From NCBI GenBank assembly GCA_002307145.1, contig DBTR01000058.1, positions 10,251 through 62,122 on the forward strand: a stretch of 51,872 nt of DNA. The letters are read 5' to 3'. The notes below the pieces were generated by a model. The model saw nothing but the letters and a program-made list of their open reading frames with translations, did not search any database and was not told where the DNA came from. Source of the stretch: Rhodospirillum sp. UBA1311. Its GTDB lineage: Bacteria > Pseudomonadota > Alphaproteobacteria > Rhodospirillales > Rhodospirillaceae. Positions 15,767-24,981 of this stretch are shown here, one piece after another. How positions within the stretch are numbered: the stretch's first letter is position 1; each line of letters starts with the position of its first letter. Both the position numbers and the translations under genes were made by a program.

Positions 15767-16507
15767 ATGAAAGTGGCAATCGAACACGGTCCCAACCGGA
15801 GCGGCCCCGGCGAGTATTTGAACGCGTCGTTCCAGTCCAAGGGAATCGGCGGCTGGCGGACGCTCTACCTCGACTTCCTGCGCGCAAGTCCGCTCCGGGC
15901 GATGACCAGCCTCGTCGAGCTGGGGAGCGGAAGTCCGGATTTCCTGCGCAGCGTGCCGCAGGTACGTAAGGCGGCGGTCGATATCGGCGATCGGTACGCC
16001 GGAGAATTCCGTGAAAGCGGAATCGACTTCCACAAGAGGGATCTGAGCACGGACACCCTTGCCGATCTCGGCCGCTTCGATATCGTCATCTGTTCGGACG
16101 TGTTTGAACATCTGATCGATCCGGCTTTCGCCCTTGCCAACATCCGCGCGATGGTCGGAGACGAAGGGGTGTTGATCAGCCACGTTCCCAACGAGTTTTC
16201 CCTCCGCAAGACGCTGTCGGTGATGATGGGCCGGAGTACGTCGATGTACTTCCACAAAGGCGAGGAAGAGTGGACGGACCCGCATCTCAGGAGGTTCACC
16301 AGGATCGGATTCGAGCGCTTCCTGCGTACGAATTTCCAGCACAACGTCTCGATCCAGCATTTGAAGCACTCGCGCTTCGCGAGAATGCTGCGTTTCTTTG
16401 GGGGAGCCGTCCCGTACTGCCTGGAAGGTGGACCGACCTTCATCAGCACGAACCACGGGGAAACCGCGCACGAGCTCAGGCGGGCCGCCGAGGCTTTCGA
16501 CGCATGA
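15767..16507 (+). CDS. Class I SAM-dependent methyltransferase
   Basis: A 246-residue protein with the SAM-binding motif I LVELGSGSPDFL (about 48-59), an acidic strand-2 end AAVDIGDRY and motif IV-like FDIVICSDVFEHLIDP, followed by ANIRAMVGDEGVLISHVPN. This is the UbiE/methyltransf_11 type fold. AGAGAGG precedes the start. Its place among glycosyltransferases suggests it methylates a sugar or caps a glycan chain, which is inference. The gene is followed by a 380-base gap. Confidence 0.85.
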   Translation: MKVAIEHGPNRSGPGEYLNASFQSKGIGGWRTLYLDFLRASPLRAMTSLVELGSGSPDFLRSVPQVRKAAVDIGDRYAGEFRESGIDFHKRDLSTDTLADLGRFDIVICSDVFEHLIDPAFALANIRAMVGDEGVLISHVPNEFSLRKTLSVMMGRSTSMYFHKGEEEWTDPHLRRFTRIGFERFLRTNFQHNVSIQHLKHSRFARMLRFFGGAVPYCLEGGPTFISTNHGETAHELRRAAEAFDA

Positions 16508-16890
16508 GCGACGCCGGGAGCGTGCCTCCCCACCGTCTCGCAGCGCTCGTGCCACGGCGTGGGCGTCGACGGGGAATATGACCTCGTATGGTCGTGTGCG
16601 GCGTACGGGGCGGCACATACCATCGTAGATCGGGCCGCCACGCTGCTTGTTGAAAAACATATCGCATTCAAGCTATCTCTCATCTTTCGTTTACCCAATG
16701 CACCGCACCATCCCTCTCCTATCAACGCTCCCCTAAGATCTTAGGCCCTTCATGAGCCCTCACGGACTCGGGAAAGGCCCGAGCAGCTCTCGACGGGGCG
16801 CTATCATCCGATACGTCGCCGTGTTCGAGGGCGCATTCCACCGCTCCCTTCCTTGTCTAAGCCGCCCGATGCGGCACCGGAAACGAACTC
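16508..16890. other. Gene-free stretch inside the glycan cluster
   Basis: About 380 bases with no supported gene on either strand. It contains a small hairpin CTCGGG/CCCGAG near 16767-16783 without a T-run. It may hold a promoter for the next three genes, but I see no convincing boxes. Confidence 0.5.
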
Positions 16891-17910
16891 ATGCCCTCTC
16901 CGTTAGTAAGCGTCATCATGCCGGTCTATAACGACGCGCGGTATGTGATGGACGCCGTGAACAGCGTTCTCGGCCAAAGTTTGCGCGACCTCGAACTGAT
17001 CGCAATCGACGATGGCTCGACCGACGAGACGCCGGCGGTTTTGCGAAGCGTCAGAAACGAGCGATTTCGCCTGATCACCCAGCCCATCAACCAGGGGAGC
17101 GCGGCTGCGCGAAATCGGGGCATCGAGGCAGCCCGAGGCCGCTACGTCGCCCTGGTCGATGCCGACGATCGCGCCTATCCGCAGCGCCTCGACCGCCAAG
17201 TGGCGTTTATGGAGCACAACCCGCATCTTGCCCTGATCGGCTCGTGGAGCCGGATCGTCGACGAGGCAGGGCGGCCGCTGGGGCGGGTCAGGCGGCATCC
17301 GATTGCGCCGGACGAGGTCCGGGCCCGGCTTCTGTTCCGCTGTTGCATCAGCCAACGCGGAGTCATGGCGCGTCGCGAGGCGTTTGAGGTCTGTAAATAC
17401 GATCCGGCGTTCAGGCTTTCGCAGGATTTCGATCTCTTCGCCCGCATGGCAAAGTCGCTCAAATTGGGCAATATGCCGGAAATCTTGATGGACGCCCGGA
17501 TGCACGGCACCCAGATCACGCGAACCAAAAGCCAGGCGGTCAAGCTGAACAACATCGAGGTTATTCGACGGCAACTCGAAGATTTGAAGGTGTCATACTC
17601 GGGTTCCGATCTCGAGCGTCATTTCTTCCTGACCAGGCCGAAATTGCTTGAGGCGAACTTGGATGCCAGCTACCTGGACTGGGCGGAGAACTGGATCGCT
17701 GGCCTTCAGCGTGCCAATCGGAAACAATCCCTCTATCATCCGAAAGCCCTGCGATCGACGTGCGGCGAGATTTGGTTCGAATTGTGTCGTCGCGCGGCGC
17801 GGCAGCATGGTTGGCCGATGTGGCGGACGTTTGCACGCGCCCCTTTCGTTCTTCCGAGCCTGTCGGCATTCTGCCGGAAGACACTTCATCGCCCGATAGC
17901 ACGCGTGTAG
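16891..17910 (+). CDS. GT2-family glycosyltransferase
   Basis: A 339-residue GT-A inverting transferase. The N-terminus PLVSVIMPVYNDARYVMDAVNSVL is diagnostic. AIDDGSTDET gives the nucleotide-binding Asp pair, NQGSAAARNRGIEAARGRYV leads to LVDADDRAYP with the metal-binding DxD, and LSQDFDLFARM supplies the likely catalytic acidic residue. The C-terminal 120 residues have no recognised domain. It lacks transmembrane segments, so it acts at the cytoplasmic face. Sugar and acceptor are unknown. Confidence 0.9.
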   Translation: MPSPLVSVIMPVYNDARYVMDAVNSVLGQSLRDLELIAIDDGSTDETPAVLRSVRNERFRLITQPINQGSAAARNRGIEAARGRYVALVDADDRAYPQRLDRQVAFMEHNPHLALIGSWSRIVDEAGRPLGRVRRHPIAPDEVRARLLFRCCISQRGVMARREAFEVCKYDPAFRLSQDFDLFARMAKSLKLGNMPEILMDARMHGTQITRTKSQAVKLNNIEVIRRQLEDLKVSYSGSDLERHFFLTRPKLLEANLDASYLDWAENWIAGLQRANRKQSLYHPKALRSTCGEIWFELCRRAARQHGWPMWRTFARAPFVLPSLSAFCRKTLHRPIARV

Positions 17911-17913
17911 AAA

Positions 17914-19173
17914 ATGGAATGTATGGGCTCATCGGAAATTGGGAACGACCGCAAGCCCCGTCTCGCGGTGTTCATGCCGTCGCTGACCGGCGGCGGTGCC
18001 GAGCGGGTTTTGCTGCAGGTGGCGAGCGGGATTGCCGAACGCGGCTATGAGGTCGACCTGCTGCTCTCGCGGGTCAAGGGCACGCACGACGAGGGGCTTC
18101 CCTCCAACCTCGCGCCGGTGCGGCTTGCCCGGTGTTCGGAGATGCGCGGCCGGGCGATGGCGGCGGCCGCGGCGGGAAAGGCGTGGCCCGACCTGCTGAA
18201 GCCGGTGATTCTCCCGGCCAAGTCGTCCTGGGCTTTGCGCTATCTTCCGGCGTTGACCGGGTATCTCGAAGAGCGGCGGCCGGTCGCGATGTTGTCGGCG
18301 AACAGCTGGCCGAATCTCGTCGCGCTCTGGGCGCGGCGGCTGGCGGCGGTGGAGACGCGGATCGTCGTCAGCGAGCGCATACATCTGTCGGAGCGGGTGA
18401 CGCAACTCAACGGCAAATGGCGCTGGCGTCACCTGCCGGGCCTGATTCACGTCAACTATCCGGAAGCCGACGGGATCATCGCGGTGTCGCAGGGGGTCGC
18501 GGACGACCTGATGCGGGCGGCGGATCTCGCTCCCGGCAGCGCCGTCGCCGTCCAGAATCCGGTGGTGACGCCGGAGCTGCTGGCGAAGGCCGAGGAGCCG
18601 AATGCGGATCCGTGGTTCGCCGAAGGCAATCCGCCGGTGGTGCTGGCGGTGGGCCGCCTGCATCCGCAAAAGGATTTTCCGACGCTGCTGCGGGCGTTCG
18701 CCCGGGCGCGCGCCGTCCGGCCGCTGCGGTTGATTGTTCTCGGCGAAGGCGCGGAGCGGGGGCGGCTCGAACGCCTGGCGGGAGAGCTGGGCATCGCCGA
18801 AGACGTCCGCCTGCCGGGGTTCGTCGCCAATCCGTTCTCCTACATGAGCCGCGCGGGGGTGTTCGTCCTGTCCTCGGCTTACGAGGGGCTTCCCGGCGTC
18901 CTGATCCAGGCGCTCGCCTGCGGTTGTCCGTCGGTAAGCACGGATTGCCCGAGCGGTCCGGCGGAGATTCTCGAAAACGGTCGCCTCGGGGCCCTGGTGC
19001 CGGTCGGCGACGACCGGGCACTGGCGGATGCGATCCTCCACACCCTCCAGTCTCCCGTCGATCGGGCGCTGCTGCGGAATAAGGGGTTGGACTTCGCCGC
19101 CGATCCTGCCATAGAACGGTATTTGTCCATAATGCTCGGAACCGCGCCTGCGCGGTCTCGGCCGGGGGTATAG
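17914..19173 (+). CDS. GT4-family glycosyltransferase, second copy
   Basis: A 419-residue GT-B transferase of the same subtype as the gene at 14569. It shares FMPSLTGGGAERVLLQVASGIAERGYEVDLLL, VLAVGRLHPQKDFPTLLRAFARA, the EX7E region SSAYEGLPGVLIQALACG and the tail DCPSGPAEILENGRLGALVPVGDDRAL. One E of the EX7E pair is Gln here (IQALACG), so activity may differ. The start could be 17914 or the ATG at 17923; both lie just 4-12 bases after the GT2 stop, so the genes are coupled. Confidence 0.88.
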   Translation: MECMGSSEIGNDRKPRLAVFMPSLTGGGAERVLLQVASGIAERGYEVDLLLSRVKGTHDEGLPSNLAPVRLARCSEMRGRAMAAAAAGKAWPDLLKPVILPAKSSWALRYLPALTGYLEERRPVAMLSANSWPNLVALWARRLAAVETRIVVSERIHLSERVTQLNGKWRWRHLPGLIHVNYPEADGIIAVSQGVADDLMRAADLAPGSAVAVQNPVVTPELLAKAEEPNADPWFAEGNPPVVLAVGRLHPQKDFPTLLRAFARARAVRPLRLIVLGEGAERGRLERLAGELGIAEDVRLPGFVANPFSYMSRAGVFVLSSAYEGLPGVLIQALACGCPSVSTDCPSGPAEILENGRLGALVPVGDDRALADAILHTLQSPVDRALLRNKGLDFAADPAIERYLSIMLGTAPARSRPGV

Positions 19174-19183
19174 CTTTCCGACG

Positions 19184-20911
19184 ATGTCCAGGAAAACCAC
19201 CGACGCGAAGCATGCAGCCAAGCTTCCCGCTTCCCGCCTGCTCGCAATCTTCTTTTCGACCTCCGTGCCGCGGCAGGTGTCCGTGGTCTTGTGCCTGCTG
19301 CTGGCGAGCATTGCCGACGGCCTCGGGCTGGCGACGCTGCTGCCGGTGATCGGCTTGGTTTCGGGCCAGGCCGGCAGCGACAGCCCGGCGCAGCGCACGG
19401 TCGCCGCCGTGCTCGACGTCCTCCATCTCCCGGCAACCCTGGGCGTGCTGCTGACGGTCGTGATGGTCGCCCTGATCGTCAAGGCGGCCCTGATGCTGCT
19501 GGCGATGAACTACGCCGGCTACGCGGGCGCGCAGGTGGCGACCGACCTGCGGCTGCGGCTGCTGGATGCGCTGCTCAAGGTGCGCTGGGGCTATTTCACC
19601 CGCCAGCCGGTCGGGCGCTTCGCCAACGCGATCAACAACGAGGCGCAGCGCGTCGCGACTGCCTACCTCGACGTGGCCAACCTGCTCACCAGCGTGATTC
19701 AGAGCGTCGTGCTGATCGGCGTCAGCTTCCTCCTGTCGTGGCAACTCAGCCTAGTCGCGCTGGGGCTCGGCAGCCTGATCGTCGTGGCGCTGGGGCGGCT
19801 GGTGCGCGCCGCCAAGCGCGCCGGACGCGAGCAGACCCAACAGACCCGCGAGCTTTCCGCCCGCCTCACCGACACCTTGAGCGGCATCAAGCCGTTGAAG
19901 GCGATGGCCCGCCATACCTCCGTCGGCGGTCTTTTCATCGCCGACGTCCACAACCTGCACCAGAACCAGCGCCAGCAGATCGTCACCCGCCAGGCCAACC
20001 GGCTGTTGCAGGAACCGATGATCGGCATCTTCCTCGTCGGCGCGTTCTACTACGCCACGACGTTCCTCCAGATGCCGATCCAGGAGGTCCTGGTCACCGG
20101 CTTCCTGCTCGCCCGGATTCTCGCGAGCGTCGGCAAGGCGCAGCAGGCCTATCAGGCGGCGGTGCTGTCGGAGAGCGCGTTCCGGTCCATGCACAAAACC
20201 ATCGAAGGCGCGGAAACCGAGCACGAAACCTGGCCGGGCGTGCAGATCCCGACGATCGCGCGGGACATCGTCTTCCGCAACGTCTCGAAATCCTATGGCG
20301 TGCGTCCGGTTCTGCGCGACTTCTCGCTGACCATCCCGGCGGGCAAGATCACCGCCTTGATCGGGCCGTCGGGCGCGGGCAAGACCACCGTGGTCGACCT
20401 GCTGCTCGCGTTGCACACGGCGGACTCCGGCAGCATCGAGATCGACGGCGTGCCGCTCGAAAACCTCGACGTCGAGCAGTTGCGCCGCCAGGTCGGCTAC
20501 GTTCCGCAAGACGTCATGCTGTTCCACGACAGCATTCTCACCAACTTGACCCTCGGGTCCTCGGAGTTCGGTCCGGCGGAGGCCCAAGAGGCTTTGGAAG
20601 CCGCCCAGGCGTGGGAATTCGTCAAGCATCAGCCGGAAGGACTGGAGAGCACCGTCGGCGAGCGAGGCACCTTGGTCTCGGGCGGGCAGAGGCAGCGCAT
20701 CGCCATCGCGCGCGCTTTGGTGCACCGGCCGAGCCTGCTCATTCTCGACGAGGCGACGAGCGCGCTCGATCCCGTGACCGAGGCGGAAATCTGTCGCAAC
20801 ATTAAAGAGCTGTCGCGTAAGACGGGGCTGACGGTGCTGGCGATTTCGCATCAGCGCGCCTGGGCGGAGATGGCTGACGAGGTTCGTCGGATGGAGCCGC
20901 TGGGCTCCTGA
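19184..20911 (+). CDS. ABC exporter, fused permease and ATPase (MsbA/PglK type)
   Basis: A 575-residue half-transporter that works as a homodimer. The N-terminal half has about six transmembrane helices (from about 30 to 320). The ATPase has Walker A GPSGAGKT (394-401), Q-loop VGYVPQDVMLF, signature LVSGGQ (497-502), Walker B LLILDE (518-523), D-loop SALD and the H-loop His in AISHQ. It starts 10 bases after the glycosyltransferase stop. In this setting it most likely flips a lipid-linked glycan or exports a glycolipid across the inner membrane; the substrate is inferred from neighbours. Confidence 0.9.
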   Translation: MSRKTTDAKHAAKLPASRLLAIFFSTSVPRQVSVVLCLLLASIADGLGLATLLPVIGLVSGQAGSDSPAQRTVAAVLDVLHLPATLGVLLTVVMVALIVKAALMLLAMNYAGYAGAQVATDLRLRLLDALLKVRWGYFTRQPVGRFANAINNEAQRVATAYLDVANLLTSVIQSVVLIGVSFLLSWQLSLVALGLGSLIVVALGRLVRAAKRAGREQTQQTRELSARLTDTLSGIKPLKAMARHTSVGGLFIADVHNLHQNQRQQIVTRQANRLLQEPMIGIFLVGAFYYATTFLQMPIQEVLVTGFLLARILASVGKAQQAYQAAVLSESAFRSMHKTIEGAETEHETWPGVQIPTIARDIVFRNVSKSYGVRPVLRDFSLTIPAGKITALIGPSGAGKTTVVDLLLALHTADSGSIEIDGVPLENLDVEQLRRQVGYVPQDVMLFHDSILTNLTLGSSEFGPAEAQEALEAAQAWEFVKHQPEGLESTVGERGTLVSGGQRQRIAIARALVHRPSLLILDEATSALDPVTEAEICRNIKELSRKTGLTVLAISHQRAWAEMADEVRRMEPLGS

Positions 20912-20925
20912 ACCCGCCCGCCGCG

Positions 20926-21900
20926 CTAGGCCATGGCTGCTTTTGGGACCCAGTCGGGAATCCAGGACGGGTCGGGAATGCGGCCTCTGGAAAAGTCGAG
21001 GTTGTCGATGACGGCGCGTGCCATGTCGGTGATCGCTTCGTGGGTCGACGCGCCGATGTGGGTGCTGGACCAGAAGTTCGGCAGGGCGATCAGGTCGCGG
21101 TCGGGCCAGGGCTCGTGGGCGAAGACGTCGAAGGCGGCGGCGGCGATGGCGCCGTCCTCAAGCGCGGTTTTCAGCGCGGCTTCGTCGACGATGCCGCCGC
21201 GTGCGAGGTTCACCAGCACGGCAGTCGGTTTCATCAGGCCGAGCGCGTGCGCGCCGATCATGTGTTTCGACGCCGGCGTGAACGGAAGGTGGAGGGTGAC
21301 GACGTCGGCCTCGGCGAGGAGAGTGTCGAGGTCGACCGGTTCGATGCCGTTTGCGGCGTAGAATTCCGGATAGCTGCGGATGTCGTGGACGAGGAGGCGG
21401 CAGCCGAAGGGTTTGAGGAACGGCACCAGTTCCTTGCCGATGTGGCCGCAGCCGACGATGCCGACGGTCTTGCCGGAGAGGGTGTTGCCGACCTGCCGCC
21501 GCCAGATGCCGCCGCGCATTTCGGTGTTGACGGTCGGGACCTTGCGCAGCGCGGTGATGATGTAGGAGAGGGTGAGTTCGGCGACCGAGCGCTTGTTGAC
21601 GCCGGGAGTCCAGCCGAGCAGCACGCCGCGCCGCACCATCGCGTCGAGGTCCACCGCGTCGAGGCCGACGCCGATCTTGGCGATCAGCTTGAGTTCGGGC
21701 ACCGCCGCCAGAACCGCGTCGTCGATGCGTTCGGTGCCGGAGACGGCGCGTTCGTGGCCTCTCAGAAACGCGATCAACGCGTCGCCCTGGAGGTCCTGCA
21801 TCTCGTCGTTGAAGTCGGCTTCGGGGTGGCGCGCGAGCATCTCGGCGCGCAGTTCGGGAACGCGGGTGAAGTGGGGCGCGCAGACCGCGATGCGGCTCAT
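20926..21900 (-). CDS. D-isomer-specific 2-hydroxyacid dehydrogenase (phosphoglycerate dehydrogenase-like)
   Basis: A 324-residue NAD(P)-dependent oxidoreductase for a 2-hydroxyacid. The Rossmann motif is GIVGCGHIG (147-155). The catalytic set is present: Arg234 in NLARGG, Glu263 in AHEP and His281 in STHIGAS. There is no ACT or other regulatory domain, unlike classical SerA. Its 3' end is duplicated at 12781-12884 next to the LarA-like gene, which suggests the two were once neighbours in a hydroxyacid pathway. It converges on the ABC exporter with a 14-base gap. Confidence 0.9.
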   Translation of the reverse strand: MSRIAVCAPHFTRVPELRAEMLARHPEADFNDEMQDLQGDALIAFLRGHERAVSGTERIDDAVLAAVPELKLIAKIGVGLDAVDLDAMVRRGVLLGWTPGVNKRSVAELTLSYIITALRKVPTVNTEMRGGIWRRQVGNTLSGKTVGIVGCGHIGKELVPFLKPFGCRLLVHDIRSYPEFYAANGIEPVDLDTLLAEADVVTLHLPFTPASKHMIGAHALGLMKPTAVLVNLARGGIVDEAALKTALEDGAIAAAAFDVFAHEPWPDRDLIALPNFWSSTHIGASTHEAITDMARAVIDNLDFSRGRIPDPSWIPDWVPKAAMA

Positions 21901-21971
21901 GATCGAAGTGCCTTTCGGTGAGGTTCCGGGGACACGTTCGAAGTTACACCCGAAGGCGTTGAGGATGCGAG

Positions 21972-22006
21972 AAAAACGCGCGGACCGGAGGCCCGGTCCG
22001 CGCGTT
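21972..22006 (-). terminator. Intrinsic terminator after the DcuC-type gene
   Basis: A perfect 14-bp stem (21975-21988 with 21993-22006) is followed on the minus strand by a run of five T residues, 5 bases after the DcuC-type stop codon. Confidence 0.92.
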
Positions 22007-22011
22007 GGCTT

Positions 22012-23421
22012 TTAGTAGAACAGCACGAAGTTCGCGGCGACCAGGGTGACGAGCGCGCCGATCATCGGGATCGCGGTGCGCTTCACCACGTCGAAGGGGG
22101 AAACCCCGCCCATTCCCGATGCAACCACGATCACCGCCGTGATCGGCGACATCGCGCGCGCTGCGGATGCGGCGAAGTGCATCGGCAGCAGCATCACCAC
22201 CGGCGCCACCGACATCTTCGCCGCGACCGTCGGGGTGAGCGCGGCGAAGGCGAAGAATGGCGCGTTGCCCGAGCCCATCAGCACCGACGACACCGCGATG
22301 ATGGTGATCATCACCAGGATCATCCCGATCGCACCGAAACCCGAGGTCTGCGCCGAGTTGATGATCGTGTCGATGGTGCCGATCGCGACCAGGCCCTTGG
22401 CGAAGGTCTGGCCCGCAACGATCAGGGTGACGACATTGGCCAACTGCATGCCGAGGCCTTCGAAGAACACCTGGATGTCGGCGAGCACCTTGCGTCCGTC
22501 GCGGGTGCGGACGAAGTCGACGATCATGCCGATCGCGAGGCCGATGAACATCGCCTTGATGATGTCCATCTTGATCCACGAGATCCACAGGTGGCTGAAC
22601 GCCAGGATCAGGCCGAGCGGCAGCACCGGCAGGATCGCGTAGTACATCGGCACCGGCTTCTCCGGCACCAGGTCCTTGTCGGTCGAGGCGACGATCTCGC
22701 CCGGCGCGACGACGTGGCCGGCCTTCTTGTCCATGATTTTCTGGGTGAAGTAGTGGAGGATGGCGACCACCGGGATCACCGCCGCGGCGATCGGGATCTG
22801 GTATTTCACCCAATAGACCACCGGTTCGATTCCGGCGGTGGTCGCGGCGAGGAGGGTGCCGGTGTCGCTCGGGCTCCAGTCGAGGCAGAGCGTGGTGGCG
22901 ATCGCGGCGACCGCCGAGAGACGGCTGACGCCCAGGCTGATCAGGATCGGGAACACCGTCACCATCAGCAGCATTGCGAGGCCGGACGCGCTATTGATCG
23001 CGAGGCCGAGGAACATGCCGAGCACCCAGGTGGCGGACATCACCAGATAGGGCGCCTGCAACGCCAGCAGCGGCCGCACGGTGAGTTTGACCAGCGCCCG
23101 GCTCGCGCCGATGTGGTCCATGTAGCGGGCGAAGCCGCCGACCGCCATGATGTTGAGGCCGAGCCCGGCGAGGTTTGAGCTCAAGGTCTTTTTCATGAAT
23201 TCGAAGGCGTCGAAGAGGGCGAGGCCGGTGCTTTCCTTCTCCGGCAGGATCGTGCCGAGGCCGAGGTAGGTCGCGGCGAACATCAGCACCAGCCCGGCGA
23301 TGATCAGCACCGGCTGCGGCTTGAACTTCTTGACGATGAGATAACCCGCCCAGAAGGTGACGATGAGTGAAAGAACGATTCCCAAAATGTTGGTCCCCCC
23401 AACTGGCTGTATTGCGACCAC
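22012..23421 (-). CDS. DcuC-family C4-dicarboxylate transporter
   Basis: A 469-residue inner-membrane carrier with about 12 hydrophobic helices. The stretches GGFARYMDHIGASRALVKL, GSGNAPFFAF and MSPITAVIVVASGMGGVSPFDVVKRT match the DcuC family, whose E. coli member exports or exchanges succinate and other C4-dicarboxylates under anaerobic conditions. The GTG at 23421 has no ribosome site; a TTG at 23385 preceded 8 bases upstream by a GGGGGGA run is a strong alternative start. It follows the M29-like gene by about 50 bases and ends at a terminator, so the two form one operon. The substrate could differ from C4 acids. Confidence 0.82.
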   Translation of the reverse strand: MVAIQPVGGTNILGIVLSLIVTFWAGYLIVKKFKPQPVLIIAGLVLMFAATYLGLGTILPEKESTGLALFDAFEFMKKTLSSNLAGLGLNIMAVGGFARYMDHIGASRALVKLTVRPLLALQAPYLVMSATWVLGMFLGLAINSASGLAMLLMVTVFPILISLGVSRLSAVAAIATTLCLDWSPSDTGTLLAATTAGIEPVVYWVKYQIPIAAAVIPVVAILHYFTQKIMDKKAGHVVAPGEIVASTDKDLVPEKPVPMYYAILPVLPLGLILAFSHLWISWIKMDIIKAMFIGLAIGMIVDFVRTRDGRKVLADIQVFFEGLGMQLANVVTLIVAGQTFAKGLVAIGTIDTIINSAQTSGFGAIGMILVMITIIAVSSVLMGSGNAPFFAFAALTPTVAAKMSVAPVVMLLPMHFAASAARAMSPITAVIVVASGMGGVSPFDVVKRTAIPMIGALVTLVAANFVLFY

Positions 23422-23470
23422 GGAACACGGCGCCGTTTGCCGGCGCTCTTGTTGGTCTTGCTGAATCCGT

Positions 23471-24616
23471 TTAGTTGAAATCGACCACGTATTCGCCGTC
23501 GCGCATCAGCGGCAGGGTGATTCCGTCGGCCATCGTGAGGTCGAGCCGTGCGACGCTGACGTCGGGCTGGGTCTCGGGAACGTAGACGCGGTCGATGTGG
23601 ATCACCGCGTCGGCGCTGGAGAAGTCGTTCGGCCCGACCTGCCCGCCGAAGTGTTCGCTGCGGCCGAAGGCGATGTGTGCTCCGAGCTTTTCGTCGAGCA
23701 GCACCTTGCCGATCGGCTTGATGCCGAAGGCGGCGAGGACGCCGAGGCCAAGCTCGGCGATGTTGCCGTAGGCGGGCTCGGCGGCGAGATGCTCGGCCTC
23801 GGCGCGTGAGGCCGGGCCTTCGCTCAGGACTTCGACGGCGCGGTTGTTGACGATGCGGTAGCGGACGATTTCGTTGCCGAACTGCACCGGCATGATGCCT
23901 GCGCTCCGGCTCGGCTCGGTCTCGCCCTCGAACGGCACGATGTAGGCCTCGCCCGAGGGAAGGTTGCCCGCGCCGGTCTGGTGCAGCAGTCCGCCCGAGG
24001 CGTGGGCCTCGCGGAAGCGCAAGTCGAGGTGCAGGGTGTCCTCGCCGTGCGGGCAGGCGAAGGCGAAGTCGGCGCCGACGGCGCGGTCGAGGCGATCCTT
24101 CAGCCAGGCGACGCGGCGGTTGACCTCGGCATAGTCGATGCGGAGCGCCGGGATCATGCCGGGGTTGAAGCCGCCCATCGTCGCGGCGCGGATCGGGATC
24201 GACTTCGCGATCATCTTGAGCGGCGCGGTGGCGGAGAACTGGGTCGGTGCGAGCAGGATCGGGTGGCTTGCGAAGACCTCGGCAAAGGGCACGGAGCGGG
24301 CCGGGTCGAGTTCTTCTGCGGTGGCGGGGAGCGGCTCGCCGGTGACGATCCAGCAGCGCTCGGGCAAGTCGCCGTTGTTGGTGTGGGCGTTGCGGTAGGC
24401 GACCAGCGCCGGGGTCAGGCCGAGTTCGGCGGCGCGCGGCGAAAGCTCGGCGAGCCAGCCTTGCGCGATCTCGCGCCGGGTCGCCCATTCGGCGGTGTCG
24501 GAAACCTTTGCGTCGGGAAGATCGACGAGGATCGCGAGCCGGGTTTCACCGGGGCGGGGGTGGAACACCCGCTGGATCAGGGCAACGAGTTCGTTGCCGG
24601 TCAGCCGTTCGAGCAT
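23471..24616 (-). CDS. M29-like metallo-aminopeptidase family protein
   Basis: A 381-residue protein resembling family M29 aminopeptidases (AmpS, aminopeptidase T), which remove N-terminal residues using two metal ions. Supporting segments are GNLPSGEAYIVPFE, the metal-site Glu region of the family, HIAFGRSEHFGGQ and SADAVIHIDRVYV, with further acidic and His ligands. Overall similarity looks distant, so the substrate may not be a peptide. The start at 24616 is fixed by a GGAGG 6 bases upstream. Its likely operon partner is the DcuC-type carrier, which suggests that the product is moved across the membrane. Confidence 0.68.
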   Translation of the reverse strand: MLERLTGNELVALIQRVFHPRPGETRLAILVDLPDAKVSDTAEWATRREIAQGWLAELSPRAAELGLTPALVAYRNAHTNNGDLPERCWIVTGEPLPATAEELDPARSVPFAEVFASHPILLAPTQFSATAPLKMIAKSIPIRAATMGGFNPGMIPALRIDYAEVNRRVAWLKDRLDRAVGADFAFACPHGEDTLHLDLRFREAHASGGLLHQTGAGNLPSGEAYIVPFEGETEPSRSAGIMPVQFGNEIVRYRIVNNRAVEVLSEGPASRAEAEHLAAEPAYGNIAELGLGVLAAFGIKPIGKVLLDEKLGAHIAFGRSEHFGGQVGPNDFSSADAVIHIDRVYVPETQPDVSVARLDLTMADGITLPLMRDGEYVVDFN

Positions 24617-24981
24617 GAGCGCCTCCGTTGGCGTAATGACAAAACAGATCCCGTCCGGATTTTCTGGCGGAAATCCGGTGACATGGAATAAACCCGACAA
24701 ATGGGGCAGGGCTGCTTACCTTGATCGAGCCGAAAGTCTAATATATGTGCAATTAGGCTATATTATGTGCAGCAAATGCGGATTTATAACGGTCGAAGTT
24801 TCAAAATGCAACGACAAGCCGGATTTTGCGGCAAAAGCAACGAACGAGTCATTTTTCTCGCCGGTCGGAGTGATTCCATGCTGAAAAATGCGCCAGATTG
24901 CAGTTTTGTGTTGCATCCGGCAGGGAAATCGCCGCTATGGGAATTTGGAATTTCAGAATCGAAGACCCCCCATTTCCGGAG
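24617..24981. other. AT-rich divergent intergenic region
   Basis: Between the divergent peptidase and msrC-type genes. The centre (about 24735-24790) is strikingly AT-rich and repeats TATGTGCA twice, at 24743-24750 and 24764-24771, with a CTAAT/ATTAG inverted repeat around the first copy. It probably holds both promoters. No RNA gene or protein is evident. Confidence 0.5.

Noticed and set aside
16767..16783. Terminator in the gap after the methyltransferase gene
   Set aside because: The six-base stem CTCGGG/CCCGAG has no following T-run.
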